Shown: piece after piece, positions 26,296 to 33,734 of the stretch
Layout of the letters: every line of letters starts with the position of its first letter
Numbering within the stretch: position 1 is the stretch's first letter
Notes under the pieces: model-generated
What the model was told of the DNA's origin: nothing
Seen by the model: the letters and a program-made list of their open reading frames with translations, nothing else
The model's database searches: none
Made by a program: the position numbers and the translations under genes
Assembly (NCBI GenBank): GCA_947626915.1
Contig: CANQUA010000019.1
Span: 1 to 45,491, forward strand
Direction of reading: 5' to 3'
DNA length: 45,491 nt
DNA from: an uncultured Lachnospiraceae bacterium
Lineage (GTDB): Bacteria > Bacillota > Clostridia > Lachnospirales > Lachnospiraceae

Positions 26296-27771
26296 ATGAA
26301 GAGATTATGGAAGAATCATAAGCTTCTGGTGATCGGGATTCCCTGCGTTCTGGCGGCGGCGGTGGCTGCGGGGATTCTGATCTTCCAGTACCGCCGGTCC
26401 GTTCAGGTCAGGGCGTGCATCGAAGAGGCGAACCGGTATCTGTCCGAACTGGATTATGAGCAGGCGATCGCGTCCTACCGGCAGGCCCTGGATATCGACG
26501 ATAAGAACCGGGAGGCGAATCTGGGACTGGCGGAAGCCTACGATGCCAACAATATGTCGGTGTATGCCGAGAACGTTTATAAGAGCATGCTGGAAAATGA
26601 CAGCAGCCAGGCGGACGTGTATGAGAAGCTGGCGGATCTGTATATCCGGGACAACAAACTGGACGAGGCCAGGGAACTTCTGGATACGGCCGTGACCCAG
26701 GTGGAGGACGAGGCGGTCACGAAGCTGTATTATGTGGCCCGTCCGGAGCCGCCCACATCCAGCTACGACGACGGCGCTTACACGGACCGCATCCGCGTGG
26801 AGCTGATCCCGTCGGATGAGAGGCAGACCATCTACTACACGCTGGACGGTACGACGCCGACGGAGGAATCCGCCGTGTATGAGAAGCCGCTTATTTTAAG
26901 AAACGGCAGAACGCAGGTGAAAGCCATGGTCATCAACTCGACCGGCTATCAGAGCGACATAGCGGTGTGGGATTATGATATCCAGATCGTGGATGTGGTG
27001 GTGGAGCTGGAAGAGCCTGTGATCGAGCAGACGGTGCGCCGGCAGCTGCAGATTCCGAACGACGAGCCGGTCTACAACGACGATATCGAGCAGATCACGG
27101 AGCTTTATATCATCGGCACGAACATTTCCAGTTTTGAGGACCAGAACAGCGTGTATCTGAAGGAAAACATGTATACGATCGACGGCTATCCGTACAATGT
27201 GCCCGATTACGGCCAGATCACGACCTTCGCGGATCTGCAGTATATGCCGTTCCTGGAAAAGGTGGTCGTGCTCTACCAGCCGGAGCTGGACATCAGCGCC
27301 CTGTCCCAGTGCACGGGTCTGAAAGAGCTCAGCCTGGTCGGGGACGAGCTGAACAGCCGGGATATCGCGGTGCTGAGCGGCCTGACCGGGCTGGAAAAGC
27401 TGAACCTGGGCTGGAACCAGATCCAGGACATTTCCGCGCTGAGCGGTCTGACCAATCTGAAATCCCTGGGGCTCTGGGGCAATCAGGTCCGGGACCTGCA
27501 GCCGGCGGCGGGGCTTGTCAATCTGGAATACCTGGATTTTTCGGACAACGATGTGCAGGACATTGCGCCGGTGGCGGGACTTACGCAGCTGAAACAGCTG
27601 TGGATGTATTATAACCGGATCAGCGACATCAGCGCCGTTTCCGGGCTCTCCAATCTGGAGGTCCTGATGCTGCGCGACAATCCCATCAGCAATCCGGAGG
27701 CGGTGCGGAGCATTTACCCGCATCTGACCAGGATCGATACGGATATTCTGAATCTGGGAGGTGAGCAGTGA
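26296..27771 (+). CDS. Membrane-anchored TPR / chitobiase-C-like / leucine-rich repeat protein
   Basis: A 491-residue protein: basic N-terminus, membrane helix (LLVIGIPCVLAAAVAAGILIF), TPR region with two or three units (residues 40-145, DYEQAIASYRQALDIDDKN), a CHB_HEX_C-like beta domain (RQTIYYTLDGTTPTEESAVY, residues 165-225), then about seven 22-residue leucine-rich repeats of internalin type (LTGLEKLNLGWNQIQDISAL) from 300 to 480. The LRR part should be extracellular. It overlaps the next gene by one base (TGATG), so translation is coupled. Confidence 0.86.
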   Translation: MKRLWKNHKLLVIGIPCVLAAAVAAGILIFQYRRSVQVRACIEEANRYLSELDYEQAIASYRQALDIDDKNREANLGLAEAYDANNMSVYAENVYKSMLENDSSQADVYEKLADLYIRDNKLDEARELLDTAVTQVEDEAVTKLYYVARPEPPTSSYDDGAYTDRIRVELIPSDERQTIYYTLDGTTPTEESAVYEKPLILRNGRTQVKAMVINSTGYQSDIAVWDYDIQIVDVVVELEEPVIEQTVRRQLQIPNDEPVYNDDIEQITELYIIGTNISSFEDQNSVYLKENMYTIDGYPYNVPDYGQITTFADLQYMPFLEKVVVLYQPELDISALSQCTGLKELSLVGDELNSRDIAVLSGLTGLEKLNLGWNQIQDISALSGLTNLKSLGLWGNQVRDLQPAAGLVNLEYLDFSDNDVQDIAPVAGLTQLKQLWMYYNRISDISAVSGLSNLEVLMLRDNPISNPEAVRSIYPHLTRIDTDILNLGGEQ

Positions 27772-29978
27772 TGCAGGAAGCAAAGAAAAAGAAGATCCGT
27801 CCGGCCATGATCGCGGCGGTCGTGATCGTGGCGGTCATTGCGGCGGTCGGCATTTTCTTCTTTCTCAGGATACGGCGGCTGGAGACGCAGGTAAAGCAGC
27901 AGAATTATGTTTCTTCCCGTCTGATTGAAATGGGGGATTATGAGCAGGCCAGGATCCTGGCGGCCCAGACGGACCAGATCCGGAACAATATCACCTCCCG
28001 GCAGCTTTTGGTGCTGGCGTCCGGATTCCAGGCGGATTATTCCTCCGGCATTCGTTACGCGGAAGGGTATCTGGAGCAGGAAGAGGACGAGGCGATCGAA
28101 CTTGCGAAGGATGCCATGATCCATTTCGTGAACGCGGAGGAAGAGCTGGACGAGAACGACTATTCGTATTACGAGCAGTGCGAGAACCTGAAGGAAGAGG
28201 TCAGAACGATGCTTCTGAGCCTGCTTCTGAGGGTGCAGAATACGATCAAGGTTAATAAATCCAGCGAGAGCATCCTGGCCATGCTGGATATGATGTCGTC
28301 CCAGGGGCAGGGGCTGACTCCCGAGGCGCTGGCAGAGCTGGAGAAGGACAATTCGCCTCTCAGCCGCAAACTGCAGACGGCCTACGCCATCCAGACCGGA
28401 GATTATACGAAGGCGTTTGAGACGGCGAAAAAGACGTTTGAAGAAAACGATTCCTTTGAGAACCGTGCGATGCTGGCCAATCTGGTGGCCAAGAGCGGCA
28501 GCCTGATCGACGGGGACGACGAGAGGACGACAGAGCTGCGGCGGCAGCAGGACGAACTGCGGCAGGAGCTGAATTCGCTGCAGAACCAGTATTATCAGTC
28601 CACCTCGGCGACAGAGCAGTCCAAACTGACAAGGCAGATCGAGAACCTGCAGGCAGAGATCCAGGACTGCGAGGATGAGATCGCGGCCGAGCCGGCGAAG
28701 CGTGCGATCAACTTCATCGAGACGACGACGCCGATCTCGGAGCGGGATACCGTGTCCTACCGGCTGGAGCTGGCGCAGCTTTACTACCAGGCGAAGGACC
28801 GGGAACGCGCCAAGGATCTTCTGGTGGAAGTGATCAAGGGGGACGACCAGAGCCATGATCCCGCTACGATGCTGATGAACGATTTCATTGTCTTCTATCA
28901 GATGATGAACGGCCAGGAGGTGAAGCCGGATTACATGGACGATCAGATCCTGAACGTGGCGGTGATCTGGGACCGCATCGCGCAGCTGCTGAATTTCATC
29001 GAAAGCGGATGGCAGTACGCGGAGGCCGAGTCGTTCTACGGTTACGTGCTGAGCATTCTGGATGAGCTTTACAACGGCATCATCATCCGTGAGATCGACG
29101 CCACCAGGTTCCCGACCGTGCGTGTGACCGTGAACGTGGCGATGGATCTGGATAAGAAGCTGGTAAAGGATAATTTCTCTCTGCTGGAGATGGATGAGCG
29201 CGTCACGAACTTTGAGATCATTTCCAACGAAGAGCAGGAGATGGACGAGGCCATGTCGGTGGTGCTGGTCGTGGACCGAAGCGGAAGTATGGGCGGCGCG
29301 CCGATGGATGACACGAAGAAGGCGGTTTCCAATTTCATCAAGAGCATCAATGACAATGTGAAGGCGTCCCTTGTTACGTTTGACGACAGCGCGTATGTGG
29401 AATGCGAGCTGACCAATAATCAGAATGAGGTCCTGCGCGCGATCCAGGCGGTGAACATCGGAGGAGGCACCAATATCTACTCCGGTCTGGAAAAAGCCGG
29501 CGAGGTGCTGAACAATGTGTCCGGCAGGAAGATCGTGATCCTGCTGTCGGACGGCGCGGACGGCAGCCGCGGCTATATCGACACGGTGCTGGACGACCTA
29601 AACCGCAGAAATATCTACGTTTACAGCGTAGGCTTCGGCGGAGCGGATACCGAATACCTGAGCTATATCGCGACCCGCTGCCGGGGCAAATTCATCCAGG
29701 CGGATTCCAGTGAGATGCTGGGCGAGATCTACTCGGCCATCGGCAATTACATGGTGAACGATTACATCCTGCAGTTTGATGTGGTCATGTCGCCGGAGGA
29801 ATTCACCCGGAACGTGAATGTGTCCGTGGATGTCAACGACGCGTTTGCGGAGAAAGAGTATCATGTGGGCGTTCCGTATGAGAATATCGTGGATGAAGCC
29901 AACCTGGAGCCGGAGGCGGATTACTTTAACCAGATCGGCGGTTCCTGGATGAATCGTCAGCAGGGAGGGCAGGAATGA
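27771..29978 (+). CDS. Membrane-anchored von Willebrand A domain protein
   Basis: A 735-residue protein with a basic start, membrane helix (AMIAAVVIVAVIAAVGIFFFL), a long helical region with TPR-like and coiled-coil stretches (residues 35-330), and a C-terminal VWA domain. The MIDAS metal site is intact: DRSGS (Asp502, Ser504, Ser506), GGGTNIYSG, and LLSDGADGS. VWA domains bind protein ligands through this metal. ATG 27771 is preferred over GTG 27768 because GGGAGG is about seven bases upstream. It overlaps the next gene by four bases. It probably acts outside the cell near the pilus (inference). Confidence 0.88.
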   Translation: MQEAKKKKIRPAMIAAVVIVAVIAAVGIFFFLRIRRLETQVKQQNYVSSRLIEMGDYEQARILAAQTDQIRNNITSRQLLVLASGFQADYSSGIRYAEGYLEQEEDEAIELAKDAMIHFVNAEEELDENDYSYYEQCENLKEEVRTMLLSLLLRVQNTIKVNKSSESILAMLDMMSSQGQGLTPEALAELEKDNSPLSRKLQTAYAIQTGDYTKAFETAKKTFEENDSFENRAMLANLVAKSGSLIDGDDERTTELRRQQDELRQELNSLQNQYYQSTSATEQSKLTRQIENLQAEIQDCEDEIAAEPAKRAINFIETTTPISERDTVSYRLELAQLYYQAKDRERAKDLLVEVIKGDDQSHDPATMLMNDFIVFYQMMNGQEVKPDYMDDQILNVAVIWDRIAQLLNFIESGWQYAEAESFYGYVLSILDELYNGIIIREIDATRFPTVRVTVNVAMDLDKKLVKDNFSLLEMDERVTNFEIISNEEQEMDEAMSVVLVVDRSGSMGGAPMDDTKKAVSNFIKSINDNVKASLVTFDDSAYVECELTNNQNEVLRAIQAVNIGGGTNIYSGLEKAGEVLNNVSGRKIVILLSDGADGSRGYIDTVLDDLNRRNIYVYSVGFGGADTEYLSYIATRCRGKFIQADSSEMLGEIYSAIGNYMVNDYILQFDVVMSPEEFTRNVNVSVDVNDAFAEKEYHVGVPYENIVDEANLEPEADYFNQIGGSWMNRQQGGQE

Positions 29979-30904
29979 TGAAAAAGACGGATTACAAGCG
30001 TAAGCTGACAGGCGTTCTGCTGCTGGTTCTGAGTCTTGTTCTTCTGTGCCTGGCGGTCTGGATGTTCACGAAAACGCTGGGGACGGCGCTGCTGTTTACG
30101 GATTCCAGGATCGGACGGTTTGCCAGATATTACTGGCTTCTGCTGCTGGCGGCTGTGTTGTGCCTGGCCGCGGGCCTGGTGCTGATGAAGTGGAAAGGAA
30201 AGACGGAAACGGCGGAGGCCGGCGCGGAGCCGGGACAGACGGACATCGGGGAGGCGGACGGAAAACCGGCCGCCGCCGCGGAAACGCCGAAGGAGCGGAA
30301 AAAGAGAGAAAAACAGGAGAAAAAGGCGGAGGCGAGGCAGAAAAAGGCGGAAAAGGGTAAGAAGCCGGGCCTCAGACCGACGGCTGTTTCCCCAAAGGAG
30401 ACCATGCCTGCGCAGCCGGATGGCGAGGAGACGGAGATCGCCGGTTTTGCGGACGGGACGGAAGAATTTACGGACGAAACGGAGATCTTCGAGAAAGAAG
30501 CAGAGGCCGTTTCGAAGGGACTCGTGCCGGAGACGGTTCCCGCAAAAGAGACTGCCGGAATTCCGGATGTGAAAGAGGATGCGGCGGACGGGGACGAGAC
30601 GGAGATCGTCGGAGGCAGCGCGGAGGAGACGAGACCCAAACAGGCGGAGGTCGTGACTTTGATGAAGCCGGCGGAGAAGAAGCCGGCCGCTCCCGCGGAA
30701 AAAGCCGAAGCGGAGGTGCCCGCGGATCAGACGAAAGCCAAACCTGCAGGGATCGTATCGTTCAGCAAAGCGGCGGAGAAAAAGGCGGGCGTCAAGCCGG
30801 GCGCGGCGCAGGGAAAAGCCTCGGGATCGGCATTCTGCCCGCAATGCGGCAAGCCGGTTAAGAAGGGAGCCGCGTTCTGCGTCTACTGCGGCAATAAGCT
30901 GTAG
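29975..30904 (+). CDS. Two-helix membrane protein with acidic Thr motifs and C-terminal zinc ribbon
   Basis: A 309-residue protein. Two membrane helices lie near residues 10-30 and 50-70; a long Lys/Glu/Ala-rich cytoplasmic region follows. It contains GEETEIAGF, TDETEIFEKE and GDETEIVGG, with [DE]-T-E-[IV] sites like those of the kinase and FHA proteins. The C-terminus is a zinc ribbon, CPQCGKPVKKGAAFCVYCG. The start overlaps the stop of the VWA gene; a second ATG lies three bases on. It is last in the operon, with a terminator 80 bases downstream. A scaffold role is suggested only by context. Confidence 0.82.
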   Translation: MMKKTDYKRKLTGVLLLVLSLVLLCLAVWMFTKTLGTALLFTDSRIGRFARYYWLLLLAAVLCLAAGLVLMKWKGKTETAEAGAEPGQTDIGEADGKPAAAAETPKERKKREKQEKKAEARQKKAEKGKKPGLRPTAVSPKETMPAQPDGEETEIAGFADGTEEFTDETEIFEKEAEAVSKGLVPETVPAKETAGIPDVKEDAADGDETEIVGGSAEETRPKQAEVVTLMKPAEKKPAAPAEKAEAEVPADQTKAKPAGIVSFSKAAEKKAGVKPGAAQGKASGSAFCPQCGKPVKKGAAFCVYCGNKL

Positions 30905-30984
30905 GTCAGCTGAGGTTGCGGCCGGATATGATGCCGGAATACGGCGGGCGGTACAGCAACAGAAACAGAATAAACGGATAGACG

Positions 30985-31023
30985 AAGGCCTGCGGCGGGA
31001 GGTTTCCCGTTCGCAGGCTTTTT
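30985..31023 (+). terminator. Intrinsic terminator ending the kinase/VWA operon
   Basis: GCCTGCG (30988-30994) pairs with CGCAGGC (31012-31018), with an inner CGGGA/TCCCG stem and GGTT loop, followed by TTTTT. A strong forward terminator 80 bases after the last operon gene. Reverse-strand transcription from the XRE gene would not see a T run. Confidence 0.88.
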
Positions 31024-31040
31024 GCGTCTGGGCGGACGGC

Positions 31041-31283
31041 TCATTCGATCTCAAATTCCATGTTGGCAAATTCTTCCGAATCAAACAGCTCGCTGATGGT
31101 AATATCCAGCCCGTTGCATATTTTTGCTATCGTGAATACGCCCGGATTCTTCGTCGAACAGTGAAGGATGTGCATCAGGGTATTCAGAGGGACGGTGGAA
31201 CGGTAGGATAATGCGTAGTAGCTCATCCGGCGCAGTTTGCAATAGTATATAATGCGGTTTGCCAGTATCTTTTGTTCGTTCAC
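31041..31283 (-). CDS. XRE-family helix-turn-helix regulator
   Basis: An 80-residue DNA-binding protein. The whole protein is a Cro/CI-type HTH: a first helix (KILANRIIYYCKLRRMS), helix-turn-helix YYALSYRSTVPLNTLMHILH and ITISELFD, the common XRE end. GTG 31283 is the start, with AAAGGAT upstream. It faces away from its neighbour operon and has no ligand domain, so it may be controlled only by its own level or a partner. Confidence 0.82.
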   Translation of the reverse strand: MNEQKILANRIIYYCKLRRMSYYALSYRSTVPLNTLMHILHCSTKNPGVFTIAKICNGLDITISELFDSEEFANMEFEIE

Positions 31284-31344
31284 GTATAAACATCCTTTCC
31301 GTAGTATTAGTACGTTAAGGATATTACTTTTTTACTGGCAAGTA

Positions 31345-31360
31345 CTCCCATATATGGGAG
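31345..31360. promoter_or_regulatory. 16-bp perfect palindrome upstream of the XRE gene
   Basis: CTCCCATATATGGGAG is a perfect palindrome between the end of the RR-HK gene and the XRE start. Its form and place suggest an operator for the XRE protein, but no test of this is possible here. It is not followed by a T run and does not look like a terminator. Confidence 0.42.
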
Positions 31361-31377
31361 CATATGGAAAAACATTT

Positions 31378-33546
31378 TCATTTTATGGAGAGACGCAGAG
31401 TGAAACAGCTGCCTCCGCCGGGGGCGTCCGTTACGGAAAGGGTACCGCCGTGGAGCTGGGCCAGTTCGCGGGCGATGCTTAAGCCCAGGCCGAAATGGGA
31501 CTTATCGCTGCGGGAGGCGTCCGCACGGTAAAACCGGTCGAAGATATGGGGCTTGACGCTGTCGGGGATGCCCGGTCCCTGGTCCAGGATGCGCAGGAAA
31601 CACGCGCGGCCGGATTCCGCCTGAATGAGGATCCGGCCGCCCCGGGGAGAATAATCCAGCGCGTTGTCCAGAAGGATGAAAATGATCTGTTTGACCCGTT
31701 CCGCGTCGACGCACAGAGAGGGAAGAGGCTGCTGGGGCAGCTGCAGCCGCAGGGAAACTCCCCTTTGGCGGCAGAGGGGATCGTAGGTTTCGTAGACCTC
31801 GATCAGCAGCGTGTCCATGTCTGTTTCCGCGGGCCGGAGCTCCCAGCTTTTGGCGTCGGCGGAGGCCAGGAGCAGCATGTCGTCGATGAGGCGGGACATG
31901 CGGGCGCATTCGCTGTCGAATGTGTCCAGAATGGAGGCGGAGAGATTCTGCCCGCCGTCAGAAACTGCCTTCCCGGAGGAATCCGCGGTCCGCAGGGCGG
32001 CGGCGCCGGAACGGAGCACGGCCAGGGGCGAACGCAGTTCGTGGGACGCGGCGGCAATAAATTCGGATTGCCGGCGCCTGCTTTCTGCCACAGGCTTCAG
32101 GGACCAGCCGACGAAATGCCAGCTGATGAGAAAGAGCGCCGCGGTGCCCAGAAGCTCCAGCAGGCATAGCTGAAGGAGCGTTGTCCGCAGCAGGCGCAGG
32201 ATGGGGCTGCGGTACATAATCAGGCACAGGCTGCGCACGGTGCGGTCACGGGCCAGAACGAGCATCCTGGCGCAATAGGTCTCTCCGGCGTCCCCTTCCA
32301 GGAGAAACAGGGAGCTGCTGACAGAAGGCGCGGAAATGGGGGCCGAGGCGGAACAGAGCCCCTCGGCCGCGGCCAGGTCTTTGGTCTTCCGGATCAGCTC
32401 CTGCCGCGCGGTGGGGGCGGACCAGGAACCGTTGTAGAGCAGGGCCGTTCCGTTCTCTTCGATATGGATGATCGCCTGGTGGTCGGATTCGGTCTGGGCC
32501 AGGAAGCTCTGGGAGATCATGGTGTCCGACTGGAGGCGGATCGCCAGGGAGCTGAACAGCTGGTGGAAATTGTCTGTCTGGCGCTGTCTGGTTTCCTGCA
32601 CCCGCATGAGAAAGAAGCTGATCATGACCAGGGTGAGGATCAGGGAGGCCGTAACGGTGTAGAGCCGGGTCAGACGGCGGCGCGGCAGGGAGAGGGATGC
32701 GTCTCCCGGAGCGCCGTTTGCATTGTCTTTTTTCATAGAGATACCTCGTTTGGGGGGCGGGAAGGTTTTGGGGGTCAGGAGGTCCGGGGCAGGTCGACCG
32801 GGGGTCGCTTGGACCTTTGGCTGCATGGGGGGGCAGGAAGTCCGGGTGTCAGACCGGGGTTCGCCCGGTTCCCCGGCCGCTTCCAGCTGGTAGCCGATTC
32901 CGTGAATTGTCGTCAGCCTGGCCGGCGCGTGCAGGGAGGCCAGACGGCGGCGCAGAAAATAGATGTAATTGTCCAGGTTCCCGTCCTCCACCTCGGCGGC
33001 GGAGCCCCAGACATAGGAAAGGATCCGGGCGCGGGGCAGGGTCTGGCCGGGACTGCGCAGGAAACATTCCAGAAGGGCGGATTCCCGGCGGGACAGGTTG
33101 AGGGATGTGTCCCCGTAGGTGAGCAGCCGTTTCTCCGGTTCCAGGAGCAGTCCGAACGCCGCCAGCCGCGCCGGGTCCTGCATCCGTCCCGGCCTTCGGG
33201 TGACGGCGCGGATCCGGGCCATCAGTTCTTCTACGGCGAAGGGCTTCACCAGGTAATCGTCGGCTCCCGCGTCCAGGCCGTTTACACGGTCGCCCAGCCC
33301 GTTCAGGGCCGTGGCCAGGATCACGGGGGTCTCGATGCCCTGACGCCGCAGGCTCTGCAGCAGGGTCAGGCCGTCGATCTGCGGGAGCAGCCGGTCCAAG
33401 AGGATCACGTCGTAGGCCTGGCTCCGGGCGGCGAAGAGGCCGTCATCTCCGCTGTAGCAGCATTCTGTTTCATAACCGTTTGCCTGAAGGGTCAGGCAGA
33501 TGTTCCGGCAGAGGTCTTTATCGTCTTCGATCATTAAGATGCGCAT
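31378..33546 (-). CDS. OmpR-type response regulator and histidine kinase in one reading frame
   Basis: A 722-residue reading frame holding both halves of a two-component system. Residues 1-120: receiver domain with acidic pocket EDD and phospho-accepting Asp51 in VILLDRLLP; residues 125-222: winged helix (DGNLDNYIYFLRRRL). A Pro-rich 50-residue stretch follows (SCPPMQPKVQATPGRPAPD) that reads like translated spacer DNA. Met271 begins the kinase part with its own ribosome site (GAGG seven bases upstream). The kinase has two membrane helices, H-box ASHELRSPLAVLR with His502, N-box LLDNALDYSP, DQGPGIP, and GLGLSIA. So it may make a fused protein, two proteins, or both. It is divergent from the ABC importer set. 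Confidence 0.88.
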   Translation of the reverse strand: MRILMIEDDKDLCRNICLTLQANGYETECCYSGDDGLFAARSQAYDVILLDRLLPQIDGLTLLQSLRRQGIETPVILATALNGLGDRVNGLDAGADDYLVKPFAVEELMARIRAVTRRPGRMQDPARLAAFGLLLEPEKRLLTYGDTSLNLSRRESALLECFLRSPGQTLPRARILSYVWGSAAEVEDGNLDNYIYFLRRRLASLHAPARLTTIHGIGYQLEAAGEPGEPRSDTRTSCPPMQPKVQATPGRPAPDLLTPKTFPPPKRGISMKKDNANGAPGDASLSLPRRRLTRLYTVTASLILTLVMISFFLMRVQETRQRQTDNFHQLFSSLAIRLQSDTMISQSFLAQTESDHQAIIHIEENGTALLYNGSWSAPTARQELIRKTKDLAAAEGLCSASAPISAPSVSSSLFLLEGDAGETYCARMLVLARDRTVRSLCLIMYRSPILRLLRTTLLQLCLLELLGTAALFLISWHFVGWSLKPVAESRRRQSEFIAAASHELRSPLAVLRSGAAALRTADSSGKAVSDGGQNLSASILDTFDSECARMSRLIDDMLLLASADAKSWELRPAETDMDTLLIEVYETYDPLCRQRGVSLRLQLPQQPLPSLCVDAERVKQIIFILLDNALDYSPRGGRILIQAESGRACFLRILDQGPGIPDSVKPHIFDRFYRADASRSDKSHFGLGLSIARELAQLHGGTLSVTDAPGGGSCFTLRLSIK

Positions 33547-33573
33547 GGTTTCGTTCCTTTCAGTTCTGAATAC

Positions 33574-33615
33574 GGCGTCCGGGCGGTTATGCCTGTATGA
33601 ATGGGGGCGGACGCC
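33574..33615 (-). other. Leader hairpin upstream of the response regulator
   Basis: GGCGTCCG (33574-33581) and CGGACGCC (33608-33615) form eight perfect pairs around a 26-base loop, in the predicted 5' untranslated leader of the RR-HK transcript. No T run follows. Possible mRNA stabiliser or translation control. Confidence 0.35.
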
Positions 33616-33640
33616 GCGTACTTTTAGTTTAACATAGAAG

Positions 33641-33690
33641 TCTCTAAAAAATCTCTAAAAAGTTTTTTCTCTTTCCAGTATTTTTAGAGA
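33641..33690. promoter_or_regulatory. Direct-repeat operator in the divergent RR / ABC importer promoter
   Basis: TCTCTAAAAA occurs at 33641-33650 and 33652-33661, an 11-base step that is typical of OmpR-family dimer sites, and its inverse TTTTTAGAGA occurs at 33681-33690. The repeats lie between the RR gene and the lipoprotein gene. TAAAAT at 33700-33705 could be the -10 of the importer operon, with no good -35, which fits activation by the regulator (inference). Confidence 0.6.
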
Positions 33691-33734
33691 ATCCCCTGGT
33701 AAAATCGGAGACAGTAAAAACGAGGAGGTAAATT

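Noticed and set aside
8906-30904. Type VI secretion locus, suggested by kinase/FHA/PP2C
   Set aside because: No TssB/C, ClpV, Hcp, VgrG or baseplate genes; the machine genes are clearly Tad type.
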